Source of the DNA: Allium sativum | Lineage: Eukaryota; Streptophyta; Magnoliopsida; Asparagales; Amaryllidaceae | Reading direction: 5' to 3' | DNA length: 64,000 bases | NCBI GenBank assembly: GCA_030737875.1 | Contig: CM060922.1 | Location: 319,153,456-319,217,455, forward strand | Shown: one piece after another, positions 32,901-42,527 of the stretch | Numbering within the stretch: the first letter of the stretch is position 1 | How the letters are laid out: each line of letters opens with the position of its first letter | Translations under genes and position numbers: made by a program | The notes under the pieces: model-generated | Seen by the model: only the letters and a program-made list of their open reading frames with translations | What the model was told of the DNA's origin: nothing | The model's database searches: none

Positions 32901-34220
32901 TTAACTGCCATTCACTAACACAATCCGCATCAAAATCACCAAACGCATGATGAAGTAAAGCCACATCAAAAACATCAATTATTATCAACCTTATCTAAAT
33001 TGAAAGCAAATCAAACCAAAAGAGAAGGAATAACTATCAATGGTTAGTGTGCATCATCATTTATATACTTGATAGTTTGAATTCTAAATTTTGATGTCAA
33101 CATAACCCTATACTCCTAGACTAAACGGAGTTGGCGCTAACATTTGTTTTACTACATATAATTGTTATTAATGAATTGGCTGCATTGGTATGTTTTGCAA
33201 AAAAAAAAAAAGAAAAAAAAAGAAAAAAAAAGTTACATACTAGGAACATAAAATTAGCATTGAATATTTAAATGTTCTAGGCGGAAGTTATAAAATCCAT
33301 GCTTTTTGGACTCATTTTCATCAAAGATGCCCAACCCCTATTTGTATGAACTCATTGATATGAAAATAAAAGTAGATATATTAAATAAATTTCAACTTCT
33401 ATAGCATAATAAAAAATTAATTTAACTCACCATACAACACCTATACCTTGCGTTGAATTTGTGTGGAAAGTAGGAAGCAAAGGTGGGAGTAAAATGCCTT
33501 CTACGTGAAAAATTAAGGTTGGAAATCTTTGTAGTATTTTTTTGAATAGGAATTGCCTATCGACGTTAGAGCATATTATAATTTGACTGTGCAACAGCTC
33601 TCATTGCTCTGGTGGTTCACATATGGAAACATTATATGTTAGCACAATGTACTCTTTTATTAATTATGTGATGGTATATCCTAAATGTTTCTCGTGTTAT
33701 ATTTAATATGCAAGTAGCAGAGTTATTATTGAATGATTATCGATGCTCACAAAATATCATTTACATGTGCACCGTGTGAAAATTTGTTTGGTATGGATTA
33801 TATTATTTTGAAACTTAATATAGGTGCCTACAAAACATCAATATGTTAGGCATGCTAAATTCTACAATATGTTAAAACATGGACATGGAAAAGCAGAACA
33901 TGCAAAAGCATACTAAAACAGATAAAACATGACTTCTATTGCTTGGAGGTCGGCAAGAAAAACATGCATAAATTAAACATGCTGAAACTTGCTGGGACGG
34001 GCTGAAACTAGTTGACACATGGACACAGACAATTTAAACATGGTGAACTGACATGGACAAGTTGGGACACGTCAAAATGAGCCGGAACATGTTGTCACAT
34101 GGATAATGGTATGCATGAACTGAACATACTGAGCAAAAACAGGTATGCTTACCAGTTAGGTAGAATATTCATTGCTTTTCTCTATCATAGTTACTCATTT
34201 TTTAATGATTTTTTTTCTTG
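29930..34220. other. Long AT-rich interior of CACTA element
   Basis: No recognisable gene over most of this span. A minus-strand open stretch at 30,945-31,085 reads KDFPCHPFPLYPEGWDTHT then SLCSMLENIIDVK and a stop, which looks coding but is unassigned. An A/G-rich low-complexity run lies at 33,199-33,232. From 33,830 to 34,140 the words ACATG and AACATG are unusually dense. Confidence 0.4.
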
Positions 34221-34225
34221 TGTAG

Positions 34226-34296
34226 GAAAAAGATATAACTGACCTAGGATCACTAAAGATAAAAGCTAAACTGTTTGTTCCTGGCAAATATGGGTG
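34226..34296 (+). pseudogene. Unassigned exon-like piece
   Basis: 71 bp bounded by TTGTGTAG and GTATGATT. The open frame reads EKDITDLGSLKIKAKLFVPG then KYG. Likely a captured exon, family not recognised. Confidence 0.35.
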
Positions 34297-35484
34297 GTAT
34301 GATTGTTTTTAATTTTAGATTCAATATTTTATTTCTTCTTCAGGTAATTAAAATTATCGGTCATAATTATAACATGTTTTCCCTCAGGTTAATCTAGTTT
34401 GTTCCTTGACCAAAAAACCCAAGTGTTTGTCAATTGGCTGGTATGTTTCATTTGCATTTTTTTGGCATATCACATATCTGCATTTTCAAAGGCACAATAC
34501 ACATTCACCTAGGAAATACAAATGAAATGAAGATACCTTTCAGTCTTTGAGAATAATCCATTTAGATTGTTCTTGTAATTGTAGCTATCTCTTAATTTCA
34601 TTGCCTTTTCTATGCAAATAGTAATTGCAATAACTCGTTCATGGTGCATTTTTGGGGAAACATGCCCGAGAAGTTAAGATTAAGCATTACAAAAACATCA
34701 AAAATAAAAGAATACCAAATCCAACGATCTTTTTTCCATGTGCATATATTTTTAAACTCTAAATTTTTGTGTATATATACATATAAACCATTGAGTAAGT
34801 GATATTAAAAAAGAAGACATCTAAGCTCACAGGAATTTCCATGTGTGTCCATTTGTATTTAACTTGTTAGCCCGAATCTCAAGTAAGCGACAACCTGTTT
34901 GAATTAGAGATATTCAGGGTACAAGGCTTTAAGTATCGTTGAATTCAAACATGTACAATTTCATACATATGTCCTGAGTTTCACAAATGGATTTTAGCAG
35001 CGTGAAATTTCATAGTAGGTTTCTTTCTACATGTATTGATTTCCTGAATACATAATGCACATGTATTTTGAATGGACACACCGATTGTTAAAGACTACGT
35101 AGGAATTTGAGAAGTGATTTCACTATGAGTTACCTTTAAGATTTTGGAGTTAGACTCCTATGTTTATTTCAGTCGTGTGCTTAAATTTCTAATGCTGATG
35201 TATTAATAAAATTGTAGTTGCATCAAATAACATTGACCTAATCTCTTATGTGTTCAGTTGACATCCGTTAGTTATTATTTAAAACTTGAAGTTGACTATT
35301 ATTGGTTGAAGCAATCTGATTTTTGACGACCTCAAGCTCACCCTGACTACATAGTTCATCCTGCTATGGTAAGTGGAAACTTCGAACCTCGTGTATTTGC
35401 TTAGTTCCCATCTTTAAATAACATGTTATTTTGGGTATGTGCATTCTGCTAAATTGTTATGTAAACTTGTGGTTATTTTACTAG

Positions 35485-35589
35485 AAAACCACAAAGGCCA
35501 AGGAAGTGGCTTGGCTCTATGGCCAGCTAAACTGATGAATCAGCCATCATGTCTTGCAGATTTTGGCTAACACAATCGAGAAGGGCATG
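35485..35589 (+). pseudogene. Unassigned exon-like piece
   Basis: 105 bp bounded by TTTTACTAG and GTATTATA. One frame reads KTTKAKEVAWLYGQLN, two codons including a stop, ISHHVLQILANTIEKGM. It looks like a decayed exon; family not recognised. Confidence 0.35.
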
Positions 35590-35972
35590 GTATTATATAG
35601 CATTTTCTGTCATCTTTTTCCCTCTAAATTGTTAATATATGTATCAATAAAATATTTTTTTTTTCTTTTTCATTTCTGATTGAAATCTTGAGGTGGTTAG
35701 ATGGTACTGTAACTTTTATGTATCATGGACCATAACCAAAGGTCCTCCTAACCACTACGATAGTGACGCTGGACATCATATCTTATTTTAAGAGTAAATG
35801 GAAATAAATATATCTATATTTCTTATTTTCATTGTGTAATTGAATTTGTTTGTAGGTCTCCTAGCAGATCTTTATAGCTTATTATGTTGTCCATTCAACT
35901 GAACTGCAATTGCAAATAAATTGCTGTAAGTTGCGCCGTCGGATTAGTTTTGAGAATGATGTGTATGTGCAG

Positions 35973-36052
35973 AAAGAGGAGGCAGCACTACCAAAGCAGC
36001 TGAACTTAACTCCCAAGCAAGTCGAAGTCTGGTTTCAAAATAGAAGAGCAAG
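35973..36052 (+). pseudogene. HD-Zip class II homeobox exon fragment (helix 3)
   Basis: 80 bp bounded by TATGTGCAG and GTATAAAC. It reads [20 protein letters not shown] then [18 protein letters not shown] is the DNA-recognition helix 3 of plant HD-Zip homeodomains. The frame continues in phase in the next exon at 36,140. The N-terminal half of the homeodomain is absent or unrecognisable upstream, so it cannot make a complete factor. Confidence 0.88.
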
Positions 36053-36139
36053 GTATAAACCTTTTAACATTTGGAGAAGTTGCATAATACAAGTATACTT
36101 TCATGTTTAGCAATCTTAACAATAATCATCTAATAACAG

Positions 36140-36200
36140 GACAAAACAGAAGCAAACAGAAGTAGAATGTGAGTACTTGAAGAGATGGTGCCAGAAGTTA
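36140..36200 (+). pseudogene. HD-Zip class II exon fragment (start of leucine zipper)
   Basis: Begins after an AATAACAG acceptor and reads (R)TKQKQTEVECEYLKRWCQKL. TK.KQTEVxCEYLKR is characteristic of class II HD-Zip proteins, directly after the homeodomain and entering the leucine zipper. It then runs to a stop (LFFVS*), so only the first heptads remain. Confidence 0.87.
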
Positions 36201-36509
36201 TTTTTTGTTAGTTGATAATTTATTTTGTTATCATGAACATTGTAACTCATGGATTGAAAACATATGTATTGAGTTTGGTAACTCATGGATTGAAATTATT
36301 TTTTGTTAGTTGATATTTTATTTTGTTATCATGAATATGTGTTATATTTGTTGATTATTATATATTTTTCGTTCTTACATTGCTCTTTAAATTGTTATAA
36401 AGATTTATTTCGATTGTTATTATTAAAATGTATGCATAGCTCTACGAATTTTATAGTGGCATATATGAGCTGTAAAAGGTTTTAGCAATACTGTAACATG
36501 ATAATTTAA

Positions 36510-36800
36510 TAGCATCATATAGCCGCTATTAAATAAATATGTTATAGCGGCTAAAATGTGTTATAAAAGATTCTCACTTTCATTGAGATTCAGATGTTTA
36601 ATAGCGGTGAGCATGAGCTATCGTCTTTAAGTAACATAACAGAAAATACGTGCTATAAAACCATGCTCTTTTATAGTGGTAAATAAAGCGTTATAGATAT
36701 TTAGCAGTTTTTAATAACATGTTCATATACAGCAGTTATGGAACCGCTATAGTTCTTATTCATAGCGGCTATAGGCCGCTATAAAATACCAATTCTTTTG
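36510..36800. repeat. CACTA right subterminal repeats
   Basis: Several copies, in both orientations, of TATAGCGGC-like motifs (for example TTATAGCGGCTAAA, GGAACCGCTATAG, CATAGCGGCTATAGGCCGCT) crowd the last 300 bp before the terminus, the expected position of transposase-binding repeats. Confidence 0.75.
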
Positions 36801-36805
36801 TAGTG

Positions 36806-36808
36806 TCA
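36806..36808. other. CACTA target-site duplication TCA (right)
   Basis: TCA directly after TTGTAGTG, matching 26,993-26,995. Confidence 0.9.
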
Positions 36809-37440
36809 ATTCTAGGCAAGGGGAAACTGTCCTTAGGACACTCTTTGTTAAGATCTGAGTAATCCATGCAGACCCTCCACTTGCCATTAGACTTCTAGAC
36901 GAGAACCGGATTCGAGACCCAGTCGGGATACGTAGATACTCGTATAAAGTTATTCTTAAGAAGTCTTTCTACTTCTTCTTTTAATGCTATCGATATTTTA
37001 GGTCCCTGAGTTCGTTGTTTTTGTTTTACCGGAGTCAGGTTGGGATTAACATTCAACTTACGAACAGTTACATCTTTCGATATTCCATACATGTATGAGT
37101 GCGTCCAAGCAAAGACATCTAAGTTTGCTTTTAGAAACAATATTAAATCCTTTTTCAGCTTTTGGCCCAACTGAGAACCTATTTTCAAAACTCGGTTAGG
37201 ATCCTTATCATGTACCGAAATATAAAAAGTATCCTCAGCCGGAGCCGCTCGATTCCCCCCCATACTGGTTTTCCTCGGATCAATCTCCCTCTGAGCTCCA
37301 CTATGTTCGCCAGTATGGGGACCTTCTTTAATTGCTATAAAGGGGGGTTTTGGATGCGGAGCAGAGGCTCCACATCCTTCTTCACCTCCTTTTTCCTTGC
37401 CTCGGAAAGCTCATCCAGATAGAACTCCCTTGCTGTTTGT
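36809..37440 (-). pseudogene. Gypsy RT, 5' part
   Basis: Minus strand: DVFAWTHSYMYGI, KLNVNPNLTPVKQKQRTQGP, EEVERLLKNNFIRVSTYPDW and SNPVLV, then a TAG stop, KSNGKWRVCMDYSDLNKECP and KDSFPLPRI at the CACTA junction. This is the fingers/palm start of a Tat-type RT. The TAG at 36,892-36,894 and a frameshift upstream mark it as dead. It continues at 26,992. Confidence 0.88.
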
Positions 37441-37586
37441 TGGTCGCCTTTTATTATGTCAATCCCGTTTTCGGTGGGAAATTTCATTGTTAGGCACCAC
37501 GGGGCCATTGTAATTCGGAATGCTGCAAGAGTTGGAATTCCTAGGAAAGCATTATAAGCAGAGAGCTCATCGATTATAACAAAATC

Positions 37587-37847
37587 CTACTCTCGTGCGT
37601 CCCTTTGCTCCCCTTCTCCAAGCTCAACAAGCAGGCTTATAATTCCGATTGGTTGAACAGCCTGTCCAGTGAACCCATGAATTTTGTTCTGACACGCTTT
37701 CACATCTCCCATAGAAAGTTTCATTCTGTGAAAGGCATTAATGAAAAAGACATTGACGGATGCTCCACTGTCAACCAAAACTCTTCTGACAACAGCAAGG
37801 ACCAAGCCTATGGTTACCACCACTGGATCTTCAGTTAGCGTTATCAA
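37587..37847 (-). pseudogene. Gypsy aspartic protease
   Basis: About 86 residues with RRVLVDSGASVNVFFINAFH, giving the catalytic D-S-G motif, followed by RMKL and a conserved GFTGQAVQPIGIISL segment. It cleaves the polyprotein in active relatives. It is out of frame with gag (shift near 37,910) and ends at a stop at 37,587. Confidence 0.82.
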
Positions 37848-37849
37848 CC

Positions 37850-39664
37850 CTTCTGAGTCTTGTTCTTTGAATACATTGTCATCCCATGAAACCTTGGTAT
37901 CTTTGCCGAAAAAGCTTCACTCATAATTATGAGTTCTTGTTCTTTTGGGAGGTTTCTCACCTCATTAGCATATTTCACAATGTCCCCCCAGCTTTTCCCG
38001 GCAGGGTGTGGGCCTCCTGAAATGGTATTAATGATCAACCTTGGCATAACGACATTCGCAGCATTCTCACTTTGACCTGGTTGCGCATTAGAAGCTCCCT
38101 GGCCTTGAGACGCTTGAGTATTCTGTGGATTCTTGGTGTACTGCTGAAGCCTATTTTTCCTTATCAGCTCTTCGATTAGGCTTTTTCGGTGTCCACATTC
38201 ATTCGTGCTATGCCCTGACTGGTTATGAAACCGACAAAATCTTCCGGATTTTATGGCGGCATCGCTAACCTTTATTTGCTTCAGTAACAGGTACTCTTCA
38301 GTCTCCTTGGTGGCCATGAAAATGTTCTCCACCGTTTCATTTAATGGAGGTAACTTTGAGTTCTTGAAGAAGCGGAACCTTTTATTGGCTCGGTTGTCTC
38401 TCCCATCATTGTCCCGTTTCTGACCTCCGGGGTTTTTCTGATTGTTATATGTATCATCATTCTTCTTTTCAAGCTGCACGCTGCTTTCCGGGATGTCCAT
38501 AGCATAGGCTGGATCCTCATCCACACCTGTGTATTCTTCAACTTTGTCGAACAATTCTTCGAGAGTATCAGTTTTCTCCTTTTTAATCCAATGTCTGAGC
38601 TTAGTCTTCTTACTCACAGCCCCCTTTAAGGCCATTAAAGCCAGTCGAGACTCGTAATTTCCAACTTCAGCTGCTGCAGTATTAAATTGGGTAAGAAAGG
38701 CTCTGATTGGCTCTCCCGGCCTTTGCTCTAGCTCATTCAATTCCATAACATCTCGTACTTTTGTGGTTTGAAGCCTGAACTTCTCCCGGAATAGTTTTGC
38801 CAGCGTAGCGAAGTCATCCACTGACCTAGGTGGTCACTTTGTGAACCAAAGCGAGGCTACTCCCTCAAGGTAGGTCGGAAAATATAAGCATTTCAACTCG
38901 TCAGTGGCTCGGGCTCCGTCCATATGCTGATCATACTTAAATAAGAACACATTAGGATCTGTTGTCCCATTGTAAGCTTGGACTTCCGGTGGCTTAAATT
39001 TGTTCTTTGTGGGGGAAAAACCCCATTCTTTCTCATTATTCTGCTTCTTCAGCCCCTTTTCCATAATTTTGTGGACCATCTCTGATATACGCTCTTCCTC
39101 ATTGTGTTGATTCGCGGGGCGGACGTCGTCTTCCTTACCGGATGTCTACTTAGGCAGACGGTCACAGTTCGGATTTCCGGATCTTGAACCTCCCGCCTGG
39201 AGAGGTGCCCCTTTGGCGGAGCCAAACACTTTTTGAGGAGTTGTCTTATCAGAGTGGTTATGAACAAGCAACTTAGTTTCCTTATGGTTAGGATTTGTCA
39301 TCTCTTGGATAGAATTTTCCCGGCTCGAGCTTGAAGAAGAGGATCCTGCGTTTTTCGTACGCGGAGTTTGAATGGATTTTGCCCTGGCGGATTTCATGGT
39401 GACTTTGGCCGCAGCAGCTTGCACGGCGAACATTGCTTCAAGCCTCTTCAACATAGCTTTATTTGCGATGTCCGTTTGGCTTGCTAAACTGGTCGCCACT
39501 TCGTCGAGTTCCCTCCTCGTCACCGCTTCTCCAACCTCAGAACTTTCTCCGACTTCAAATTGGTTGGTAGGAGGAGTAGCCTCATGCTCATGATCAGAGG
39601 CATTATCATCATTCTCGGTACTTTGATTAGTGACCTTCTTTAATGGTCTACCCGATTTACCCAT
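37850..39664 (-). pseudogene. Gypsy Gag (Tat lineage)
   Basis: Starts at ATG 39,664 (MGKSGRPLKKVTNQSTEND). The same frame is cut by a TAG at 39,146-39,148 and a TGA at 38,834-38,836, then stays open to a frameshift near 37,910. It shows a retrotransposon Gag core (VQAYNGTTDPNVFLFKYDQH, YLEGVASLWF, DDFATLAKLFREKF, RPGEPIRAFLTQFN) and a variant zinc-knuckle CRFHNQSGHSTNEC. Gag packages element RNA into particles. Its N-terminal region is acidic and Ala-rich (LEAMFAVQAAAAK). Confidence 0.85.
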
Positions 39665-39769
39665 ACTTTAGGCAAGGACTTGAATCATATTTTAGTGAAA
39701 TAGACTTAGACTTTTGATGCAAGGTATCGGACCTTGTGAGAGAGTGTGAGAGAACGGATGATTGAATCC

Positions 39770-39787
39770 GCCCCACGGTGCGCGCCA
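39770..39787 (-). other. Gypsy primer binding site
   Basis: Minus-strand TGGCGCGCACCGTGGGGC lies two bases from the end of the LTR. TGGCGC..ACCGTGGGG is the familiar PBS form of plant Tat-type elements. Confidence 0.75.
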
Positions 39788-40251
39788 AATGTTTGCGCCA
39801 AAAAATGACATAAACACCAAGTGTACTAGAAGTACTTCTCAAAATACTTGGAAATATGAAATGTGGAGCCAATCAACAAAGAAAAGCAAGTAAAGAGACA
39901 CAATGTTTTATAGTGGTTCGATCAAGTACGATCTGCATCCACTTTTAATAGCGATTCCATTATTGCATCTAGAGTTACAAGGCAAATACATCCTCTCGTT
40001 ACATTTATCATTACACTCTCATAGAATTTGATTAAGGAAAAATGAAGAAACTCTTCAATTATGGCAGATGGTAGATCAAATTAGATTTCCACAAGGACTT
40101 TGATGGATTTCTGCTTGTTCATGATAGATTCCAAGTCGGATCTTCGCTTTTAGATGATTAAAGATGAGGAAATCACTAAGTAAAAGCTGAGAATTGAGTT
40201 TAACAGCCCTTCGGGGTCATAGCCTTCGTCCCTCATGAAAGTGGTGTTGGA

Positions 40252-40265
40252 GCTCTATTTATAGG
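40252..40265 (-). promoter_or_regulatory. TATA box of Tat LTR
   Basis: Minus-strand CCTATAAATAGAGC, a consensus plant TATA box, just downstream (in element sense) of the ACCGGT motif array. Confidence 0.65.
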
Positions 40266-40299
40266 TTTGGAGAAATGGAGTGTTATATCCTTCAGAGTC

Positions 40300-40795
40300 A
40301 CCGGTCGGTCGGACCTTATTTACGGACTTGCCATTGGCCAGCCTGGCAATAGCTACCCAAAAGCCAACCTGTCATCAGCTGTCGGGAGGACGGATCGGTC
40401 TGGAATAGGTTCGGTCGGTCGGTATGGTTCCCTTTCTTCCTTGCGTGGGCGACCTGTCATGGATTTCATATCGTGGTCGGTCGGTTATCCGAGCCTGGAC
40501 CGACCGATATTGTAATATTTGAATAAGGTACACTACTCCAGGAGGACCGGTCAGTACACATGGATCCTAGCAGACCGGCAGGCGGGTTTTTTCTTTCTTT
40601 TCACATGGGACTGCCTTGCTCTGGACTTGTGACTACCCGACCGGTGCGCTTGGGTTCAGACCGATCGGCATCGATGTTGTCGTACCGACGGTGTACTCAT
40701 GTTCTAGCCGATCGGTGTCATTTTACTGGATTAAGCTTTGCTGTGTTTTCTTAGGCCGACCGGTCTTTTTCTCTGGACATACCGACCGGGTATGT
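40300..40795 (-). repeat. Array of ACCGGTCGG-like palindromic motifs in U3
   Basis: About a dozen copies of a core CCGACCGGTCGG, often half-sites CGGTCGGT or ACCGATCGG, at for example 40,300, 40,408, 40,472, 40,498, 40,545, 40,636, 40,656, 40,707, 40,752 and 40,779. Spacing is irregular, 20-60 bp. Position upstream of the TATA box suggests protein-binding sites. Confidence 0.7.
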
Positions 40796-40818
40796 TTCAC
40801 AATATTTTGTGTATAACA

Positions 40819-41041
40819 ATTGTGAAAATTAAGCAATCAAAAGAAAGGAGTGCTTTGCACTTTCTTATCCAGAATAATGCGAAGTAAAATCGTTACTTCA
40901 AGCCTTTTCTGTCTAGCTTGGTTTGAAAAAACAAAACAAAACGAAAGAGGTGGATTTTTTCCTACCGATCTGGCTTGGAAGTGAAACAAAGCAACCTCAG
41001 CCGATTCAAAAACAAGTTAAAAAGAGATAGGAAACACATCT

Positions 41042-41078
<37 letters not shown>

Positions 41079-41080
41079 AT
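40819..41080. repeat. Dispersed repeat copy A (part 1) and poly-T run
   Basis: 40,835-41,035 is similar to 55,825-56,020 (for example AATCAAAAGAAAGGAG, TTGCTTCAAGCC-like, AGTTAAAAAGAGA). It is followed by 33 consecutive T (41,043-41,075), which on the minus strand would be a poly-A tail. No gene seen. Confidence 0.6.
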
Positions 41081-41985
41081 TTTTGGATTTGAAATGAAGC
41101 ACAATTGTTGATGGGAAACTCCCGACACCACCCAGACCTCGGAACCTCTCGATACCGCCCGAACCTTGGAACTTCCCGACACCTCGCGGACCTCGGAAAT
41201 TTCCGACACCTCCCAAACCTACGAAATTTCCGACACCTCCTGAAACCGGAGATTACCGACTACTACTGGATAGCAAGGAATCTCGACAACTGGGATTAAT
41301 AGAACTTAGTTAATCATTGTAACTACTTGTAATGATGTCTGCCATTGTACTCTTTTGATAATGAATAAAATCAGCAAAGCCTTCAAAGTGGACGTAGGTT
41401 CAATCTGAATCGAACCACTATAAAATATTGTGTTCTTTACTTCCAACACATTACACCGCATCTCACATTACTTTTCGCACTGGACTATTAATTTCAAAAA
41501 AATTTAAACTCTCAAGCATTGGCAACCACTTTTTGGCGTCAACACATTGGCATGCCAAGATGGGGGAGAAGTAAGCACGCACCTACGGTCGACATTCTGT
41601 CACTTTTATTTAGGAATCAAAACCTCGCCTTTCCTTATACTCAAGCACCAAAACTTGGAACCCTACTTAAGTATTCTCAAACTTACCGACTAAGCCTATC
41701 GGCGATGGTGAACAAAGAAAGAGCCTCGTGGTTGGACCTTCTACTATCGATCTTGATTCGGATTTTCCCTCCCAGCCTTGACTCACTGAAGCACCGACCG
41801 ACTTGAATACTGCTAATGCAACCAACCTTGATGTAGTTGTCGATCGAACTCAACTTGACAAAACTTTGAGAAAGTTGGGCAAGAATCAAAGATGCCTTGA
41901 CGACCAAATCCACCCGAGCATCGCATAAACACAACGGCGTCAACAATACGCTCAACGAGACATCCTTCGTCGATGGTTTTCCTTA
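41080..41985 (+). mobile_element. Fragment of a second Tat-like element (LTR end and internal start)
   Basis: Contains the conserved R/U5 block CGAACCACTATAAAATATTG (41,412), then TTTTTGGCGTCAACACATTG (about 41,531), which resembles a decayed Tat PBS, then GCCAAGATGGGGGAGAAG, a usual early-internal sequence. It is on the + strand, opposite to the neighbouring element. No gag or pol was recognised beyond 41,600. Confidence 0.5.
41110..41255. repeat. About 27-bp tandem repeat, five units
   Basis: Units such as GGAACTTCCCGACACCTCGC then GGACCTC, with neighbouring variants GGAACCTCTCGATACCGCCC and GGAAATTTCCGACACCTCCC. It lies in the U3 part of a Tat-like LTR fragment; its position parallels the ACCGGT array in the other Tat LTR. 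Confidence 0.7.
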
Positions 41986-41989
41986 GATA

Positions 41990-42170
41990 ACTAAAAACCT
42001 ACAAAATTCATATTTAATCTTGTAACTTCAGAATTTGATTATTATCTATTGGTATCCCCAATTGCCTAATTAATAATTTATCTCCCAATATCAAAATTTG
42101 TATAACATGTTATAAAATAATGGTATTCCCACTGAATTGAAACAACATATAACCTATATGCATGGACCCT
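41990..42170. repeat. Dispersed repeat copy A (part 2)
   Basis: Similar to 55,345-55,535: both carry TTTGATTATTATCTATTGGTATCC-like and CCACATATAA-TCTAT-like strings with matching spacing. It overlaps the ragged 3' end of the chromovirus to the right. Confidence 0.5.
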
Positions 42171-42194
42171 AGCTAATCTTCTTGGCAACTCAAC

Positions 42195-42430
42195 TCAGTA
42201 TTCCCAATTTCTTGATCTTCTCTGTGATAGGGTATAAGCCAATAAATCTCGGAGCCAGTTATCTCGAATTTCTAAATGAAGTACATCCTTCATAGGTGAT
42301 AACTTAATAAAAACATGCTCTCTAACCGAGAACTCAAGATCCTTATGCCTCTTATCCGCGTAACTTTTCTTCCTCGACCAAGCATTCCTCAACTTACCTC
42401 GGATCAAGTCAATCTTCTCCGAGGCTTCCT
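42195..42430 (-). pseudogene. Chromovirus integrase C-terminal remnant
   Basis: Minus strand: IRGKLRNAWSRKKSYADKRH then KDLEFSVREHVFIKLSPMKD. This matches the GPY/F-side end of gypsy integrases (A..RQKSYAD.RR..LEF..GD.VFLK.SP.KGV). It then decays into VELPRRLARVH, a trace of the ALPP.L..VH.VFHVS segment. A chromodomain was not recognised. Confidence 0.75.
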
Positions 42431-42527
42431 TTATTAGATCTGGATCTAGGACTAATCTATCTTTAATCGCTAACCAATAATTTATTGAATTGCACGACCT
42501 TCTTTATGAAGCTTCAAAAGTTTTCAT

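Larger units (their letters stand above)
26996..36805 (+). mobile_element. Complete CACTA (EnSpm) element carrying gene fragments
   Basis: Left end CACTACAACAAAATATGAT at 26,996; right end ...CAATTCTTTTGTAGTG at 36,805, i.e. inverted CACTACAAAAGAATTG. It is flanked by identical 3-bp duplications TCA (26,993-26,995 and 36,806-36,808), and removing it restores continuous gypsy RT. Subterminal TATAGCGGC-type repeats lie at 36,510-36,800. No transposase was recognised, so it is probably non-autonomous. It carries + strand exons with intact splice sites from exportin-1 (28,390-29,656) and an HD-Zip II gene (35,973-36,200), plus unassigned exon-like pieces. Confidence 0.92.
26026..40818 (-). mobile_element. 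Tat-lineage Ty3/gypsy element, 5' part, split by a CACTA insertion
   Basis: Reads from a 5' LTR (39,790-40,818) through PBS, gag, protease, RT and RNase H on the minus strand. RT continues across the CACTA insertion without loss: PLPRI at 36,809 joins DQLVDATAGH at 26,992. Sequence stops at the CACTA terminus at 26,025, inside RNase H; integrase and 3' LTR are not in the window. Motifs such as PKDSFPLPRI.DQLVDATAGH and FMDAYSGYNQI are typical of the Tat group. Multiple stops and frameshifts show an old inactive copy. Confidence 0.85.
39790..40818 (-). repeat. 5' LTR of Tat-lineage element
   Basis: About 1,029 bp. On the minus strand it starts TGTTATACACAAAATATTG and ends GGCGCAAACA, giving TGTT..AACA ends. 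It contains a TATA box and, upstream of it, a dense series of ACCGGTCGG-like motifs. The R/U5 block CGAACCACTATAAAACATTG recurs in other Tat LTR pieces at 41,411, 52,483 and 54,440. The right boundary is inferred; no second LTR is available. Confidence 0.65.

Noticed and set aside
40962..41216. 84-residue frame with a poly-Lys run and Gly-rich end
   Set aside because: Created by the T33 run and the 27-bp repeat read on the minus strand.
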